Assembly (NCBI RefSeq): GCF_954871325.1
Contig: NC_088779.1
Coordinates: forward strand, 29,116,915-29,180,914
Source of the DNA: Gordionus sp. m RMFG-2023
Taxonomy: Eukaryota > Nematomorpha > Gordioida > Chordodea > Parachordodidae
DNA: 64,000 nucleotides
Reading direction: 5' to 3'
Positions 1-11,371 of this stretch are shown one piece after another. The number at the start of each line of letters is the position of its first letter. Positions within the stretch are counted from its first letter, which is position 1. A program made the position numbers and the translations under genes. Under the pieces are notes generated by a model. It searched no databases, was not told where the DNA came from, and saw nothing but the letters and a program-made list of their open reading frames with translations.

Positions 1-540
1 CGATAATAACCAACCTAGAAACTTAAGCAAAATGAATCCCATCATGAGATAAAGGAGGTCAATAAGGATAAATTAGAAAAACGGAAATATAATTTATTAA
101 CCCTGTATTGCACACTGTGTATCTCAAGCCACATACCACAAATTATATAATAAATATTTTATAAATAAATTTTAAATCAATTGCATGGTGTGTATTTGAA
201 GCCATATTCTATATCTTCGATTGGAATTTTAATTTGGGCCACGTGATCTATTATTTATTTTTAATTTCGCATTTTATTAAACCCTATTTTTAAAAATGGC
301 TATTTTTTTATAAAATTTTTCTTCTCAATTTTCTACACATCGTAAAAGGATAAATAATATATTTGACAAATTTCAAAACATTAAAATTAGATAAATAAAA
401 GGTAAAAATTAATGTTTATGAAATTATTTTATATATATTTATTATTTTTGATAATTATATTTTGTAATAATCATACGTTGCTTTAAAGACACATTATGCA
501 AATAAGGTATTTTATTTGAGTTTTATATTTTTAGAATTAT
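1..540. repeat. Direct duplication next to repeat copy A
   Basis: About 87 bases at 10-96 recur without visible change at 542-628, an offset of 532 bases. The second copy runs on into repeat copy A and has a diverged counterpart near 30540-30600, so it is the original and the first is a duplicate whose left part lies outside the window. The bases between hold two related patches, one near 105-140 and one near 182-210, and no coding region that I can support. Confidence 0.7.
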
Positions 541-3500
541 ACCAACCTAGAAACTTAAGCAAAATGAATCCCATCATGAGATAAAGGAGGTCAATAAGGA
601 TAAATTAGAAAAACGGAAATATAATTTAATAGATATAAACAACATGGACGCCGACAACGATTACATAGCTCACGATGCTTACAAAGTCACAGTATACTTA
701 AATGATGTGCCAACGTAATGCAAATAGATTAAGGATCAAGGTTAGCCATACTACCAATTGATATCGCGAAAAAGATTGGAATTAAAATTTTAAAATGTCG
801 TATACGAAATTAACAGAATATGATGGAAGAACGAAAAAAGTGTTAGGCACAGTTCAAACGAAATACAAAACTCAACTTTTACATGCCTATATGGTCCAAA
901 GTGATAAGATTTCACTAATAAGTAGTATCTGCATAAATGTTTTTAAGAATATGGTAAATATAATATACTAATCTACTTTTTGCCTTTTCACCATAAGCCT
1001 GCTCTCAATATTTATATATCCTTTGAAGGCTTTGTCAGATTATTTTTTTGATAAAAAAAAACTTTCCTAGATCATTTTAATTATAGTCATTAAAAATATA
1101 TTCACTTTTATCATTTATTTTTTTGAAAATATGAACTATAACGACATATGGTATTAATAATTTGGGAATAAGGTCGGGGAGCTTAAAGTTTTTTTTTATT
1201 TTAAAATAATATTTCCGTAAGAGGCAAATTTGCTAGAAGGGGGAGGGTTAATTTTTATTTTTTAAATAAATAAAATATGTTTAGTTTAAATAATATAAAC
1301 TTTTGAATCAAACTATCCATTATTAAGTTCACGCTCAGATTTCCAAGTTCTTTTGAATTAGAATTTGATAAAAAATTGTATATTTTATCATATGGAATTC
1401 TAATATAATATATAAGTAAATATACCTTTCGAACATCTAAGAAGAGCTAGTAAAAGAGGGATTAAATAATAATTATGTAGCATATCAAATTATCTTTTAT
1501 TATAAAAATTTCAAAAATATATTTATGGCTTTTTATATATATTATTTTAAAAAGATAAAAATAATAGGTTTTAAATTTTTCACGTTTATGTTTGTTTTGT
1601 TTTTTTCAATTGACCTATGAACTTATATTTGTTTGAAAAGATAAAATATTTTTATAATGAGTTCATATTTTAATTTTATTGCTTGCCCTCCCCTCCACCA
1701 TCCCTTATAAATTTATAATGTATAAATTATATTATAATTTAAAGAATATTTAATATAATTTAGTGCTTTACCCCACCTCCCATATCTATAATATAATGTT
1801 TATAAAAATATTTACATTTCATCTTTAGTTTTAATTGATTTTAATATCTCAGAAAAATTTAATTAAATCATTGTTGATATTTTATCTTTAAATTTCTGTT
1901 TCACAAAAATGAACTCACTAGCGCATTGGTATCCCATTTAGATGCTCAATACTAACAGCAAAGGAAGACAGAGCTAACATTACCCCTTCTTGCACAAGGG
2001 AAGAATCGATAACCGCCAGTACAACCCGATTATCTAACCTGTGTTGAAATCTCCTTAAACACCTTCAATACAATAAACAAATTTCTAAAAAATTTCTTAA
2101 CTAAATAACTAAACAACTAAACATTACCACCTCCTTTCAGAATATAAAGGGGTAGAATAAGTGAAAGTTTATTCCTTGTTTTGAGGTTTAGATATAGTCA
2201 TATTTAATACTCTGAAGATTAAAATTTTTTATTTAATATTCATTCTTCTAAAATTTTAAAATATATAATCGATTTACTCGTGTTTACTTGCAGCATTTAA
2301 CCTCTCGATGATTAATAAAAATTGATACACAAGCTAAGATGATTTTTTTTTAAATATTATATTATGATATTATAAAATTTTTATTTAATATTCATTCTTC
2401 TAAAATTTTAAATATTTAATCGATTTAAGGTTAAACCTACTCGTGTTTACTTATAGCTTTTAACCTCTCGATGATATAAAAATTGATACACAAGCTAAAA
2501 TTAATTTTTTTTAAACTTAATATTATATTTGATAACATAAAATTTTATTCATATATTATTTGTTTACAATTTATTTTAACCTTTTGTTTGAACATATTAA
2601 TTAGTTAGCAAAGTCGCAGGTTAATTTTATTTTAAAGTATAAAAAAAACATAATAAAATAATTGTAACAATAATATTAAAGTGAAAATAAAATAAATATT
2701 TTCAAAAAAAAATCCCTACTTAGAGTTTGGCAAAGGAGACCGGATCAAAGGAGGGGAATGGATCTCAAAAAAAATGAACATCTAAATTATCCCATTCCTG
2801 GCTACTCCATTCCTTTATAATCATATTAGCCCGATGTTATTTAATTTTTTTAAAATTCTTATATCATTTATAATTATGCAACTATTTAATACTTTTCAAT
2901 AAAAAATAAGTAAAATTCTAACAAATTTTTTTTACCGAAAAACTAAAATAACACAACAACTTATCAAATAGAGATATGCCTGTATAGAATCCATTAGAGT
3001 CTACAAAGCAAAATTTTTAGGCCTAACCAGATTTAAATTTAGTTGGCCCCCTTGACATATGTAAATAGCAGTCCAGGCCCGGTTCCAATTTTTTTCTTAT
3101 GTTTTCCTATTAGTGGATTGCAAAATTGTGTTACCTAAAAATACTAAAGGTAGCGATTACATTTTGTCTATTGCAGAATTACTAGCGTAGTTAATTTATG
3201 ACTGTACCTAAAATATTTACGAATAATCATTAAATTTAAATTCAAAATTATAGATTTTAAAATACCGATGTCTACAAATTGCAAAAGGTTTTATTGGCAC
3301 TTAAAGATTTCGCTAGATTTAATGAAAATATATATTCCTATATATTTCTAAAGACAGTTCGTTGATGTTTTAGATAATGATGAATTTTAAATAAAAATAT
3401 ATATTTGAAAGAAATCTGTTGCAAATAAATATTTTAATCTAAAATGGCTGCAAATATATTTGGAGTGATATATACAAAACATAATTCAATTTTACAAATC

Positions 3501-3860
3501 TAATATAGTCTGTATATTTGAGCGATTAATTAATAAAAATAAAATTAATTATAAAATTACAGTATTATGTACTTTTATACTTTAGATATTATGGGTTAAT
3601 CCATTTAGTCTTATATTTATATAGGGGAGACTGGGGCTTGAGACATGGGTTAAACAGGCAATCTTCGTATTTAATCTGATTTTGAGATTTAAAATTTATA
3701 ACCAAATTAGGTCTATATATAAAAAAAATTCATTTCAGCTTCGGACACTTTTAAAAAATTTTAATGTCAAAAATAACCTCTTTTAAACTCCGGCTAAAGA
3801 TTTTTCTCGTTAATTTCGTTCGGAGAAAAAAATTAATAATTGAGTCAATGTTTTATTTCA
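541..3860. repeat. Dispersed repeat, copy A (matches 30540-32640)
   Basis: Long stretches match a second region in the same orientation and order. Landmarks are the protease-like segment (640-960 with 30600-30900), the block around 1010-1330 with 30955-31260, the block around 1430-1660 with 31320-31570, the purine-rich segment at 2700-2830 with 31880-31980, and the block around 2960-3060 with 32105-32190. Weak similarity continues to about 3860 and 32640. Copy B is shorter, so indels have built up. Apart from the retroelement fossil at its left end the repeat looks non-coding. It is either a segmental duplication or a large dispersed element. Confidence 0.7.
630..1005 (+). mobile_element. LTR-retrotransposon fossil (protease region), copy A
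   Basis: This segment resembles the aspartyl-protease region of an LTR retrotransposon and matches the better preserved fossil at 30600-30960. It is broken many times and not functional. It is followed by a short motif (about 965-1002) that also occurs before and after the gag-like part of copy B, so this may be the end of a long terminal repeat. The family (Ty3/gypsy or other) cannot be assigned without a polymerase. It looks old. Confidence 0.5.
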
Positions 3861-5223
3861 ATAATGCCCGACCAATTATTATAGAAATATATTTAAAACG
3901 GTTATTTTTAGATAAAGTTTTTTTTTCCAATAAACCTGTGTTGTATTAGTATTGTAATATTGTAATATTATATATATATAGAGATTATTTTTTAAATTTA
4001 AGGTACTTTGTACTCAAATTGTTTTATTATGTTAAAATTGAACTATTTTTTTTAATGTTTTTTAAAATGGTTGTAATAAAAAAATTTGTAGAAATATAAA
4101 AAAGTTATAGGAGGTTTTGTAATACCAACTATTATTAATAGTTTATAATTATGTACATGATAAATCATTTGCACATTAAAGAAATTATATAGTAATATAA
4201 TAAATTCAAAAATTTTATTTGAAAAATCAGTTCCAATATCAATTAATAATTCGTTAGTAGTTATCGGATTAGATTGATTTGGCTAAACTAATAAAAGATT
4301 AATTCTTTCGTAAAATATAACGAGATAAAAATCAAGTTTATCTTAATTTCAAATTATTATTTGGAATTCATTTTCAAATTACCGAAATAAAAGATATTCT
4401 CAACAAATTTTTTATTTGATTACTTACGGACAGTTAATCTTGGTGATAGAGAACTAGTTATATTATATAAAATATTTATATGAAAAATAAATAATCGGCT
4501 CGAGACTTAAACTCAGCAGGCACAGATCAATACATTAGCCTAGTTTTTTTGTAATAGATATGGATTATTAAAAAAAGAGAGTGATTTATAAATATAATCT
4601 TTTTGATAAGGCCTAGTCTTTCTAGTCTCACTTTTTTACATTTATTTCGAATAATTTTACTAATTATTTTTTATAGCTTTTTTTATTTTAATTATTAGAA
4701 AAACGACTACAACTTAAAATAATTAAAAAAAGTCCCTAAAAATTTATTGATAAGAGTAATCACTGTATTACTATAGTTATACATAAAAAAAATTTTATAA
4801 TTAGAAATTTAATTTTTTCATATTCTAGAGATAAAAATAAAAATAAGAACAGCTATAGAAATGCTGATAAATATTAGCGTAAATAAAATATTTAAAGAAT
4901 CCAAGTTTATTATTATGTTAGATCATAGGAGGCTGTCAGTACAAAAGTTAATTCCGGTATATTATTGTACTATTTGATACAAAGAACTGCGGGCCTCTTA
5001 TTTTTGATCTTGAGACAAACCAATTATGTATTGTCTTATCCTAAGAGCATTAATTAAATCCCTAGCACCAGTTATTATAAGAAGGTTTATATTAATACTA
5101 GAATATTTTTCTATTAGTATTGTATGGATAGTATTATTGGTTTATGTTGTATGCTTGAAAACAGAATCCCAGAATCCTGATAAGAAACGTAAATTTTTTT
5201 TTATATTTTCTATAACTGATGAA
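3861..5223. other. AT-rich stretch without recognised gene
   Basis: The stretch holds A/T-rich low-complexity DNA. A frame of about 87 codons begins at 5026, but it runs straight into the MITE at 5224 and codes for mostly hydrophobic residues, so I do not regard it as a gene. The last few hundred bases could be the LINE's 5' side or older flank; I cannot tell which. Confidence 0.5.
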
Positions 5224-5492
5224 CAGGGGTGTAGCTACGGGGGTAGTTTTCGGGTTTGGACCCCTCCCAGAGCAAAAATTTATTTTTAGAATATACGTTC
5301 CAAAGACTTATAAGTGGTGACTTTATATCAAATAAATACCGATAATATTTATATTTTTCTGGTTTTGATGTTCGTGGAAGGATATTATATTACTATTGAA
5401 ATTATTCTGGATAGTATTATAAAGTCATTGAGAATAATCGATTAAATTTATGTATGGACCCCCTCTAAGGAAAATTCCTAGCAACGCCACTG
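5224..5492. mobile_element. hAT-type MITE, family M1, perfect 8-bp target duplication
   Basis: This 269-bp non-autonomous element has terminal inverted repeats: CAGGGGTGTAGCTACGG on the left, and on the right the complement reads CAGTGGCGTTGCTAGG. The sequence ctgatgaa occurs at 5216-5223 and again at 5493-5500, a perfect 8-bp target duplication as expected for hAT transposition. The inside is short and non-coding. A second member lies at 55819-56198 within a larger hAT, with nearly the same two ends. The clean duplication suggests a fairly young insertion next to, or in, the 5' side of the LINE. Confidence 0.9.
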
Positions 5493-5593
5493 CTGATGAA
5501 AGACATATTCTAAGATAAATTTCGGAGCTTAGAGATGACACACCGGTCACCGACAGGCTTGGACAGCAGGGTGCTAAGGAAACTTGTCCAATA

Positions 5594-5660
5594 AACAAAA
5601 ATGAAGGAAACAAACAAAAATGAAGGAAACAAACAAAAATGAAGGAAACAAACAAAAATA
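5594..5660 (+). repeat. Short tandem repeat, about 19-20 bp, three units
   Basis: Three near-identical units of the form AAACAAACAAAAATGAAGGA lie just before the endonuclease frame of the LINE. Each unit has an ATG, so the repeat multiplies possible start codons. It probably arose by replication slippage in the LINE's 5' region. Confidence 0.75.
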
Positions 5661-6019
5661 TCAATATGAAATCTAGGGCGTTCTCTTCAAGCGACGCGCA
5701 AGGTATAGACCTCCATCCTGTGAAAAGTAAAATAAATATCAAAGCAAAGAGGACAAGGTTAGCAAATTTGAATATTGGTACACTTAAAGGTAAGACGAGA
5801 GAATTGGCTTCGATAAATAAGAGAAAAGTTGATATAGCGTGCATACAATATAAGGAATGGAAAGGTCAGAAGACTTTAATAATTGGAAATGGGTATAAAT
5901 TGTACTATAATGGAATTGTTAGCAATAGGAACGGTATCATTATCATCCTCCGTCAAGATCTAACCTTCTCCTCAGTAGTTGAAGTCAACAGGATCTCTGA
6001 TGGACTAATAAAAAAATAA
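5639..6019 (+). pseudogene. LINE endonuclease domain fragment
   Basis: A frame of 126 codons matches the start of the apurinic/apyrimidinic-like endonuclease that nicks target DNA for LINE insertion. Diagnostic features are LANLNIGTLKGKTREL, where family members have a TWNVGTL-type motif; the block DIACIQYKEWKG, the region of the catalytic Glu (consensus IQETRW), here with Lys-Glu in a shifted position; and the GNGYKLYYNG and RNGIIIIL blocks. The frame ends at a stop, and related residues continue in another frame (for example VYAPQTG, about 6058-6080). An upstream ATG in the tandem repeat could also be used. It is a remnant. Confidence 0.8.
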
Positions 6020-7254
6020 AACTCTGCATTGGTCAATCAATACTACACATCCTTTCAGTATATGCTCCTCAAACAGGTTGCAAAGAAAAGGAGAAAGATG
6101 ACTTTAGAGCTATCCTTGATAAAGCTGTAATAGAAATACTTAAGATGACCTAGTCATAATAGGTGAAGACTTAAATGCTCATGTGGGAAAACTAAGAGAC
6201 AGCTACAAAAGGCATCATGGTGGTTTTGTGCATGTATTGAAATTTGAGCAAGCCTTCGATCTTGCCTTAACCAACACCTATTAATGGAAAAAGGACAGTC
6301 ATTTAGTAACATATGAAAATGGTACAAGGAAAACCCAGATAGATTACATGTTAATTTATAGCAGAAGATTAAAATATGTAATAGACTGCTAAGTAATCCC
6401 AGGAGACGATATTGCCACGCAATACAAGCTACTAGTCATGTATTTACACTTCGCAAATAAATCCACTCAAAACAATATAAAACTTGAACCATGTATTAAA
6501 TGGTGTAAATTAAAATCAATGACAAATGCCTTTGCAATATATACGAACATTGAAACAATAGATTCCTCACAAGCAATAAAAAATGTTGACAGACCTTTCA
6601 TCCAGATTAATAGACACTGCCAATTCGACATTAGAATTGACAAGGGGAGGTAACAAATTATTCAAAGAACTATGGTGGTGGAATGAAGATGTACAAACCA
6701 CTATAAAGGAGAAAAAAGCCCTATATAAAATATGATACAAATCAAAAAACTGAGATGACATGACAAATTACAGAATATCCAAGAGATTAACTACAAAGGC
6801 GGTAGCTAGGGCCTAAGCTGCATACGATGATATGTATGAAGAACTACATACCAAAGAAGGGCAAAATATAATATACAGATTAGCCAAACAGCGAAAAAAT
6901 AATTCAAGGGATATAAACGGAGCTCCAAATCAAAAATAAAGAGGGGAAATTGATAATAAAGGAAAAATAAATAATGAATTGATGAAAAGAATATTTTCAG
7001 GAGCTTCTCAAATTTAATCCCCACATACTACATCTATATGAACACTCCCCATGTCAAAACCTTATACAGCCAATAATAGAACAAGAAATAATCATATGCC
7101 TCAAGCATATGAAAAACAACAAAGCTAAGAGTCCAGATGATATTTAGAAATGCCTTAAAGCACTAGGAGATGATGGAATACATTTCCTCACAAATCTGTA
7201 CAATAAAATTAATGGGTAAAGAAGAAATTCCTTAAAAAATGGAGGCAGAGCTGT

Positions 7255-7960
7255 CTAGTTCCTATCTTCATAAATAAAGGGGATCCACACAATTGTGAAA
7301 ATTAGAGGGGCATAAAACTAATGTCACATTGTCTTAAACTCTACGAAAAAATAATAGAAAAAAGGTTAAGAGACATATTCGAAATAGGAGAGACTCTTTT
7401 TGCCTTTATGTCTGGAAGATCAACGACTGATGCAATCCACGCTATTAGGCAAATGAGCTAAAAATACAGGGAAAAGAACAAAATACACATGATCTTTCTT
7501 GATCTAGAAAAGATTTTCGATATAATCCCAAGAAAACTTATCTTATGGGCGTTACAACACAAAAAGGTTCCCGAAAAATATTTTAGAATAATACAGGATA
7601 TGTATATGGGCCATACAACAATGATCTATATCACAACTGGTATTTCAACAGTCTTCACAATAGCTGAGGGAGTTCATCAAGGGTCGGCACTTAGCCCACT
7701 TCTCTTCATAACAATAATAGATGTATTCAGTCACCACCTCAAACATTCCCGTATATGATATTTACAGATGATATTGTGATACTTGCCGAATCCAAGGATG
7801 AAATGAATGAAAGATTAGTGAGTTGGATAAATATCCTAGAAGCACGGATTAAAAGTAAATTGAGAAAAGACGGAGTATATAGTGATAGGAGGAGATGAAA
7901 CAGAGAGCATTGATATAAATGAATGGCAGATATCGGCAATTGAAAGCTGCAAATATTTGG
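7255..7960 (+). pseudogene. LINE reverse transcriptase domain fragment
   Basis: The palm and finger region of a non-LTR reverse transcriptase is readable. It starts with VPIFINKGD near 7259, then KLMSHCLKLYEKIIEKRL, SGRSTTDAIHAIRQM, and IFLDLEKIFDIIPRKL, where the first catalytic Asp sits in FLDLEK. GVHQGSALSPLLF follows near 7670-7710. The catalytic box reads FTDDIV at about 7765-7782, where relatives have FADDIV. In-frame stops occur near 7303 and 7459, and the FTDDIV block is one base out of phase with the frame before it. It would make cDNA at the nicked target if intact; here it is dead. Confidence 0.88.
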
Positions 7961-8094
7961 ACATTATACAAACAAACGGCACAATAGAGAGATAAAGAGT
8001 AAAATTAATCAAGGGTGATTAAAGTGAAGATCTTTATATGGAGTGCTCTTTGACAAAAGATTACCACACAAATTGAAGGGGAAAATTTACTGTT

Positions 8095-8520
8095 CCATAG
8101 TACAGCCAACTATTCTATATATTTCGGAAACATGGCCAACCAAATAATCAGACGAGTTAAGTCCTCAAACTATGGTAATGAGAATGCTGAGGATGATTGC
8201 TGGAGAATCAAGAAAGGATAAGGGGAGAAGTACAGGATAAATAGGAAGTTTAAAGGTAGTGCCTATTAAGACTAAGGTAAACAGACTTAGGTGTTATGGA
8301 CACACAATGAGAAGGCCTATGAATTAAATAGGATATAGTTGAGAGTTTGGAAGTGATAGGCAAACGTAAAAGAGGAAGGCCAAAACTTCAATGGGGCCAT
8401 AAAGTTAGAGCCAATAGGAAGAAGTATAATAGATAAAAGAGATAGTATGAATAATTAAAAGTTGAGAGAGATATTGAAGGAGCTTACCACCAGAAAAGAT
8501 GAAAGCTAAAGAGAAAAAAA
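8095..8520 (+). pseudogene. LINE C-terminal region fragment
   Basis: Residues typical of the end of RTE-like proteins are readable: TMVMRMLRMIAGESRKDKG (about 8163-8222), then VNRLRCYGHTMRRPM, and GKRKRGRPKLQWG near 8358-8396. The last is a basic patch that may bind nucleic acid. The blocks are separated by stops and small shifts. The better preserved copy at 14794-15090 shows the same order and ends ELTTRKSES. Confidence 0.8.
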
Positions 8521-8560
8521 AGAAAGTATTATTGGTAAGAAGAGGGGTGTATTATTATTT

Positions 8561-9051
8561 TTTATTTATATATTTTACTCATTTAAAGTTAAAAATTTAA
8601 GGATGATAGATATAAAATTTATAAACTCTAAAGCTAGATATATTCTGGCTTTAGGGATTAGTCTGCCTACTTTACTGTTCTCTGTGTCAGGATTCCCATT
8701 ACTAATATCTTTTTAATAAAATTAGTGGGCGTGCTTAACCTGATTAATAATTATACGATAATAGTAATAGTATTCTTATTTATTTAAGGGTTAAGATACT
8801 ATTACTATCGTATGATTATAATTTGATATATTTATTAAATGTTGAACCACAAAATATTGATTAAAAAAATAAAGGGGGTATATGACATCAAAATTAGATT
8901 AATCCTTTTAATTTTATCTTATTTTATATTAAAAGGATTTTAGGTTAAGTTATAAACCTTAGCAAAACCTAAAATATAAATTTAATCTTAATTTAATAGT
9001 TGATAATAATTCTCATGTGCTTCAAAGCCATACTTTTACAATATAAGCAAC
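8561..9051. other. Unassigned AT-rich stretch with a small hairpin
   Basis: There is no coding region. A hairpin at 8754-8812 has arms of about 20 bases built on TACGATA and GTAATAGTA, with one 3-base bulge and a short loop. It could be a small MITE remnant or a chance AT-rich foldback. Confidence 0.55.
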
Positions 9052-10368
9052 AGGGGCGTCGCTAGTCTTTACAATCTCAGGGGGCTCAACTAAAAATTTT
9101 TAATGGGGCCTTCGCCCTCCATGCCCCAAAATAGGCTGGCCTTAGGCCCGCTTTTGCCAGACCTTCGGCCGGGCTTTATATTAATATATTATACTTTTTT
9201 AAATTTGTTAACTCTGAAAAATTAATCTGAATTTTAATTTTCTCATTTATTATATTATGAGTATAAAATAAACTGGCATATAAATAATTAAAACAATATA
9301 AGACATTTCTAAAAACAAATTTTTTTAATATTTATTACAATATAAAATATTTTCGATTGCTGATATAAAAAAAATTTGCGTCTAAAGAATTACAAGTGAT
9401 ATAAAGATTAATTAATTCATACATATGTCTCAATTGATAACAGTTTTTAAAAACCACATAATGCAATAATATAATTCTTAGCTACATTGACAAAAAGTTA
9501 TAAAACTAATATAACTCTCTGTCACCATTTTACACATTTATAGAATGGACTAATAAGGAAAAATTTATAGGCCTAAATCAAATCAAAAATTCTTGAAGAA
9601 GAGAGTATAAACGACCAATCCAAATCATAAAACTATTAAGGGGTTAGAGCGTCCTTTTAGATGACATGATGGTAGTTAGTTAAGTAATCGAGAAAATTAT
9701 TGTGAGATATTAAATTTCTAAATGATTATCATCCATTTTAAATGATATATAATATATAAACGACTACACAGTTGACCATTATTGTTTATCTAAAATATGC
9801 AATCTATGCTCTCAATCTTTAATTACATAGCAACACAAATAATAGATGCTGGTTAATTTGCAGTAATAGCCATGACACTCACGATGTTAACTAGTATCAT
9901 AATTTATTATGTAGGATAAATTGATAAAATAAAAACACTAAAAATCTTTGGAAGAAATAATTGTGCAAATATATTGAAGCCTTGGGTTATTTACACGGCA
10001 AGGATGCCATATTAGAAATGAAACATTTTGGAACTATAAAATCAGGACCAGAATGATATAATGAAACAATTAGATTTTATATATTGTTGCACCACCTTAA
10101 AATAATAGTAGTTTGTAAAATTATCAAAAATATACTCGTATTAAAAATTTAACTCAAAACTGTTTTCTGAAACGTAAAAAAGAAAAGAAAAGATATCAAA
10201 TTTATTACATCTATTGTAGAATGGACAATAAAATATTATAACAAAGTAGATGGCGTTAAATACTTTAAAGCAAATTGTTATTATATTTATTATCAAAAGC
10301 ATTTATTAGTAAAATTCATTATAATATTAGCTGTAATATATTATAACTCTCAAATACATCTATAAAAC

Positions 10369-11371
10369 TTTTATAATGAACCGAACCTGAACCCGGAGGA
10401 GTAAACCCGGGTTTTTGATAAAAAATCAGAACCTGAACCGAACCTGAACCGAACCTGAACCCCATTTATAAAATTTTTAAAACCTCAACCGAACCCATGA
10501 ATTTTTATGAATACGGGATCAGGGTTCAGTGTATTGTTTAAAATCATATAATAAAATATTTGTATAATTATAAATACAAATATTAATAATTTAATTGAAA
10601 TTTTATAATATTATCATAATACCTTTTAAGTGAAATTAAATTTTAAACAACTTAATTCATTTACTCCATTTTTTTTTTTTTTTTAAATTTATTTTCAAAG
10701 ATTCTTATTAGAGTGTTATAAAAATTAAAAGCAATTAATTAATTCACGCCGTTTATTTTTATTTTTTAACTTAGTCTCTATTAATTAAAGGAATGAAGTC
10801 AAAGTAAAAATTATTATATTGATTTATTTTTTGTTCAGATTAATTTTTAATATATATTAATGAAGTGTATATTATAATTGAAATTAAATTTATATATCTG
10901 TTTTTTAATTCTATGAAATCATTGCTATTTAAAATTTACCCTTCCTCATTATTATATAGATTTAAGATAAAAGATAAAGTCATATTTGAGAAGCATTTTA
11001 CTCTTGATACAGTAGAAAATAAATCATTATGCTCATATTGCAAATTAGAAATGTCTGGTAATCATTTGTCTAATTTGAGAAAGACATCTGGATAGAAATC
11101 ACAATAAAAAATATCTAAATTATATGAATGAAAAAATCAAAATATCAAGAAATGCTATCAACAAAAAAACCAAAAATTATTATAGAAACTTTTTTTCCAA
11201 AAAAATCTATATCAATAAATTTTTAAAAAACCCGAGCTGAACCATTAACCAAACCCGGATTCAAAAATATTTCCATAAACCGAACCCGAACCAAACCCAC
11301 CTTTTATTTTTTTACTTAAACCGAACCCGAACAGAATCCGGGGTTAAAATTTTGCCGGGTACGCATCCCTG
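10369..11371 (+). mobile_element. hAT remnant with BED finger and GAACC-rich ends
   Basis: Both ends are packed with short copies of GAACC/GGTTC-type motifs, as in the hAT at 42666-44832. The right end reads GGGTACGCATCCCTG, the complement of a CAGGGATG-type terminus. The left terminus lacks the matching CAGGG, so it is truncated or rearranged. Flanking tataaaac (10361-10368) and tataaaag (11372-11379) agree at 7 of 8 bases, but AT-rich DNA makes that weak evidence. The inside keeps only the N-terminal zinc finger of the transposase, so this is an internally deleted, non-autonomous derivative. Confidence 0.65.
10865..11230 (+). pseudogene. hAT transposase N-terminal BED zinc finger, fragment
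   Basis: A BED-type zinc finger, the DNA-binding module of many hAT transposases, is recognisable. It reads FEKHF, then CSYCKLEMSG with the Cys-x2-Cys pair, then NHLSNLRK. One base out of phase after that comes HLDRNH, the His-x4-His pair that completes the finger. A basic stretch follows in the same shifted frame (about 11090-11225). So the finger is split by one frameshift near 11085. No catalytic domain follows before the right end of the element. Confidence 0.75.

Larger units (their letters stand above)
5493..8560 (+). mobile_element. RTE-like LINE retrotransposon, decayed
   Basis: This is a non-LTR retrotransposon on the + strand, with an endonuclease region followed by reverse transcriptase and a C-terminal region rich in basic residues. 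The pattern is that of RTE-like elements often annotated in animals as craniofacial development protein 2-like. Several frames and stops interrupt it, so it is inactive. The 5' boundary is uncertain: the MITE ends at 5492 and the sequence on either side may belong to the LINE. The 3' end is an A-rich tail with TATTATT runs near 8505-8570. A 5'-truncated copy of the same 3' end lies on the opposite strand at 14775-15105. Confidence 0.85.

Noticed and set aside
5425-5844. 139-codon minus-strand frame
   Set aside because: It is antisense to the MITE end and the LINE endonuclease frame and has no domain.
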